From assembly GCA_964586145.1 (NCBI GenBank), contig CAZPHH010000078.1, forward strand, positions 1-23,350: a stretch of DNA of 23,350 nucleotides. The letters run 5' to 3'. Positions 21,938-23,350 of the stretch are shown in pieces (the stretch's first letter is position 1; each line of letters opens with the position of its first letter). Source of the DNA: JAFGJQ01 sp964586145 (GTDB lineage Bacteria; Planctomycetota; Phycisphaerae; UBA1845). The notes beneath the pieces are model-generated. The model saw only the letters and a list, made by a program, of their open reading frames with translations, was not told the origin of the DNA and made no database searches. The translations under genes were made by a program, and so were the position numbers.

Positions 21938-23181
21938 CGAACAGCCCGTTTTCGCCCGTCGAGCAGGCCTTCGAGGACCTGCGGGCCGGGAACATGATTA
22001 TCCTGGTGGACGATGAGGATCGTGAGAACGAGGGTGACCTGGTCATCGCCGCCCAGCATGCCACACCCGCCGCCATCAACTTCATGCTGACCCACGGCCG
22101 GGGCGTTCTCTGTCTGCCCATGACGCGACAGCGATGCGAGGAACTGAACCTCCCGCTCCAGGCACCGGAAAACACCGCCCGGTTCGGCACCGCGTTTACC
22201 GTGACGATCGACGCCCATCCGCGATTCGGCGTGACCACCGGCGTCTCCGCGTCCGACCGCGCCAAGACCATCGAGGTCGCCTGCGCCGCGGACACGCGCC
22301 CGCGAGACCTCTGCAGACCGGGACACCTGAACCCGCTCATGGCGGTGGACGGCGGCGTGCTTGTCCGGGCAGGTCAGACGGAAGGGTCCGTCGACCTCTG
22401 CCGGCTCGCCGGTCTCACGCCGGCGGCCGTTCTCATCGAGATCATGAACGAGGACGGCACCATGGCCCGGCTGCCCGAGCTGACCCGATTCGCCCAGAAA
22501 TACGGTCTGAACCTGTACACGGTGGCGGACATCGTCGAATACCGCCTCAAGCATGAGAGCTTCGTGCAACGGGGCGTGGCGGTGAAATTCCCGACGCGCT
22601 TCGGCGAGTTTGAGCTGATTGAGTTCCGCACGCCGGTGGACCCGGAACCGCACCTGGCCCTGTGCTGCGGCGGTGTGGGGCAACTGGATGACAAGGGCCA
22701 GCCGATCGAGCATGAGGAACCCGTGCTCGTGCGCGTCGAATCGGAGTGCATGACCGGCCACGTGTTCGCTTCGGCCCGCTGCGACTGTGGCGAACAACTG
22801 CACAAGTCCATGCAGATGGTGCAGGAAGCCGGAAAAGGCGCCGTGATCTACCTGCGGCAGGAGGGGCGCGGCATCGGCCTGCATTACAAGCTGCACGCCT
22901 ACGCCCTGCAGGACAACGGGCTGGACACGGTGGATGCGAATCTCCAGCTCGGCTTCCGGGCCGATCGACGCGACTACGGCGTCGGGGCGCAGATCTGCCG
23001 CGAACTCGGCCTGCGCACCCTGCGCATCATCACGAACAACCCGAAGAAATCCAATCGGCTGGCGGTGTACGGCCTCTGCATCGCGGAGCAGATACCGCTG
23101 ATCATTCCGCCCACACCCCACAGCGCCGCCTACCTGCGGGCGAAGAAGACGCGCCTCGGACACCTGCTGGGCGACATCTGA
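21934..23181 (+). CDS. ribBA: Bifunctional 3,4-dihydroxy-2-butanone-4-phosphate synthase / GTP cyclohydrolase II
   Basis: Cytoplasmic 415-residue fusion that supplies both precursors of riboflavin: RibB converts ribulose-5-phosphate to dihydroxybutanone phosphate, and RibA opens the GTP imidazole ring. The RibB half (about 1-205) has DDEDRENEGDLVIAA (26-40), TTGVSASDRAKTI and RPGHLNPL with the catalytic histidine H131. The RibA half (about 213-415) has the zinc cysteines C272, C283 and C285 in SECMTGHVFASARCDCG, RQEGRGIGL (309-317) and the C-terminal NNPKKSNRL. A longer loop with TPVDPEPHLALCCGG sits at the start of the RibA domain. The GTG start overlaps the pgsA stop (GTGA) and has GGGAGG about 10 nt upstream; the longer frame to 21823 is inside pgsA. 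Confidence 0.96.
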   Translation: MTNSPFSPVEQAFEDLRAGNMIILVDDEDRENEGDLVIAAQHATPAAINFMLTHGRGVLCLPMTRQRCEELNLPLQAPENTARFGTAFTVTIDAHPRFGVTTGVSASDRAKTIEVACAADTRPRDLCRPGHLNPLMAVDGGVLVRAGQTEGSVDLCRLAGLTPAAVLIEIMNEDGTMARLPELTRFAQKYGLNLYTVADIVEYRLKHESFVQRGVAVKFPTRFGEFELIEFRTPVDPEPHLALCCGGVGQLDDKGQPIEHEEPVLVRVESECMTGHVFASARCDCGEQLHKSMQMVQEAGKGAVIYLRQEGRGIGLHYKLHAYALQDNGLDTVDANLQLGFRADRRDYGVGAQICRELGLRTLRIITNNPKKSNRLAVYGLCIAEQIPLIIPPTPHSAAYLRAKKTRLGHLLGDI

Positions 23182-23273
23182 TCCCGAGGCTCCGTCCGGG
23201 AACCGTCGATGGATCGGGCCTTGTCAGAGAAGAGCGGCAGCCCGGCGTGGCCGAACCGCCTCCTCCGGCTCTG

Positions 23274-23350
23274 TCACCGCTCGTTCTTCTCGTGGGTGTT
23301 GCCGACCATCTCCCCCAGGCCGCCCACCAGGTTCTTGAGCTGCGCCGATT
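23274..23350 (-). CDS. 3' end of an unidentified gene (partial)
   Basis: The minus strand reads an open frame entering from the right edge and ending at TGA 23276-23274. The visible 24 residues end in SAQLKNLVGGL, GEMVGNTHEKNER. They look like an amphipathic helix with a charged tail, too little to assign a family. It is convergent with ribBA with 92 bp between stops. Codon and composition pattern support coding, but with so short a piece this is tentative. Confidence 0.45.
   Translation of the reverse strand, partial: SAQLKNLVGGLGEMVGNTHEKNER

Noticed and set aside
21925..23163. Minus-strand open frame of 412 codons
   Set aside because: Antisense shadow of ribBA, whose catalytic motifs are all intact.
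23227..23295. Long-range hairpin GAGAAGAGCGG with CCGCTCGTTCTTCTC near the right edge as a bidirectional terminator
   Set aside because: Pairing needs a bulge and a loop of nearly 40 nt and overlaps the coding end of the right-edge gene; too weak to call.

Overview
The window is GC-rich, gene-dense bacterial DNA that looks like a Planctomycetota chromosome, probably of the Phycisphaerae kind. Supporting signs are an MJ0042-type zinc finger on a large protein of unknown function, a short CxxCGYxLRGL zinc-ribbon membrane protein, a secreted protein with a 'TTQP' stretch after its signal peptide, and a surface protein combining FG-GAP/VCBS and thrombospondin type 3 repeats. This assignment is inference; there is no rRNA or other phylogenetic marker gene. 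I see no mobile element, CRISPR array, tRNA or rRNA.

Layout. (1) 1-2531, minus strand: a ribose-type (CUT2) sugar ABC importer, with a double-NBD ATPase followed by a permease that runs off the left edge. It is divergent from a RidA-family deaminase gene (2672-3133). (2) 3451-7564, plus strand: a MarR regulator, a SAM methyltransferase, a small acidic protein, and an osmoprotectant-type (OpuC-like) ABC importer whose substrate-binding protein and permease are fused in one polypeptide. (3) 8019-12113, plus strand: a cytoplasmic GH20-type hexosaminidase translationally coupled to a DUF819 membrane protein, followed by a secreted alpha/beta-hydrolase. A zinc-ribbon membrane protein comes next (12162-12575). 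(4) 12661-12776: a 14-copy octamer minisatellite between two convergent genes. (5) 12783-20195, minus strand: an MJ0042 zinc-finger protein with a well-formed sigma70-type promoter, the propeller/TSP3 surface protein, a NERD-like membrane protein whose nuclease motif is degraded, and a divergent succinate-CoA-ligase-like pair (SucD, and a SucC with a long C-terminal extension). (6) 20419-23181, plus strand: a lipoprotein with two cysteine-free thioredoxin-like domains, then PgsA and RibBA with overlapping stop and start codons. The 3' end of a minus-strand gene lies at the right edge.

How the genes may work together: much of the window is uptake and catabolism (sugar importer, osmoprotectant importer, GH20 plus transporter-like DUF819, acyl-CoA ligase pair) mixed with envelope proteins. 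There is no single obvious new multi-gene system. The most unusual items are the SBP-first ABC fusion with an ATPase lacking CBS domains, the altered SucCD-like pair, the tandem redox-dead thioredoxin lipoprotein, the TSP3 array in which one repeat has lost both members of its cysteine pair, and the octamer minisatellite.
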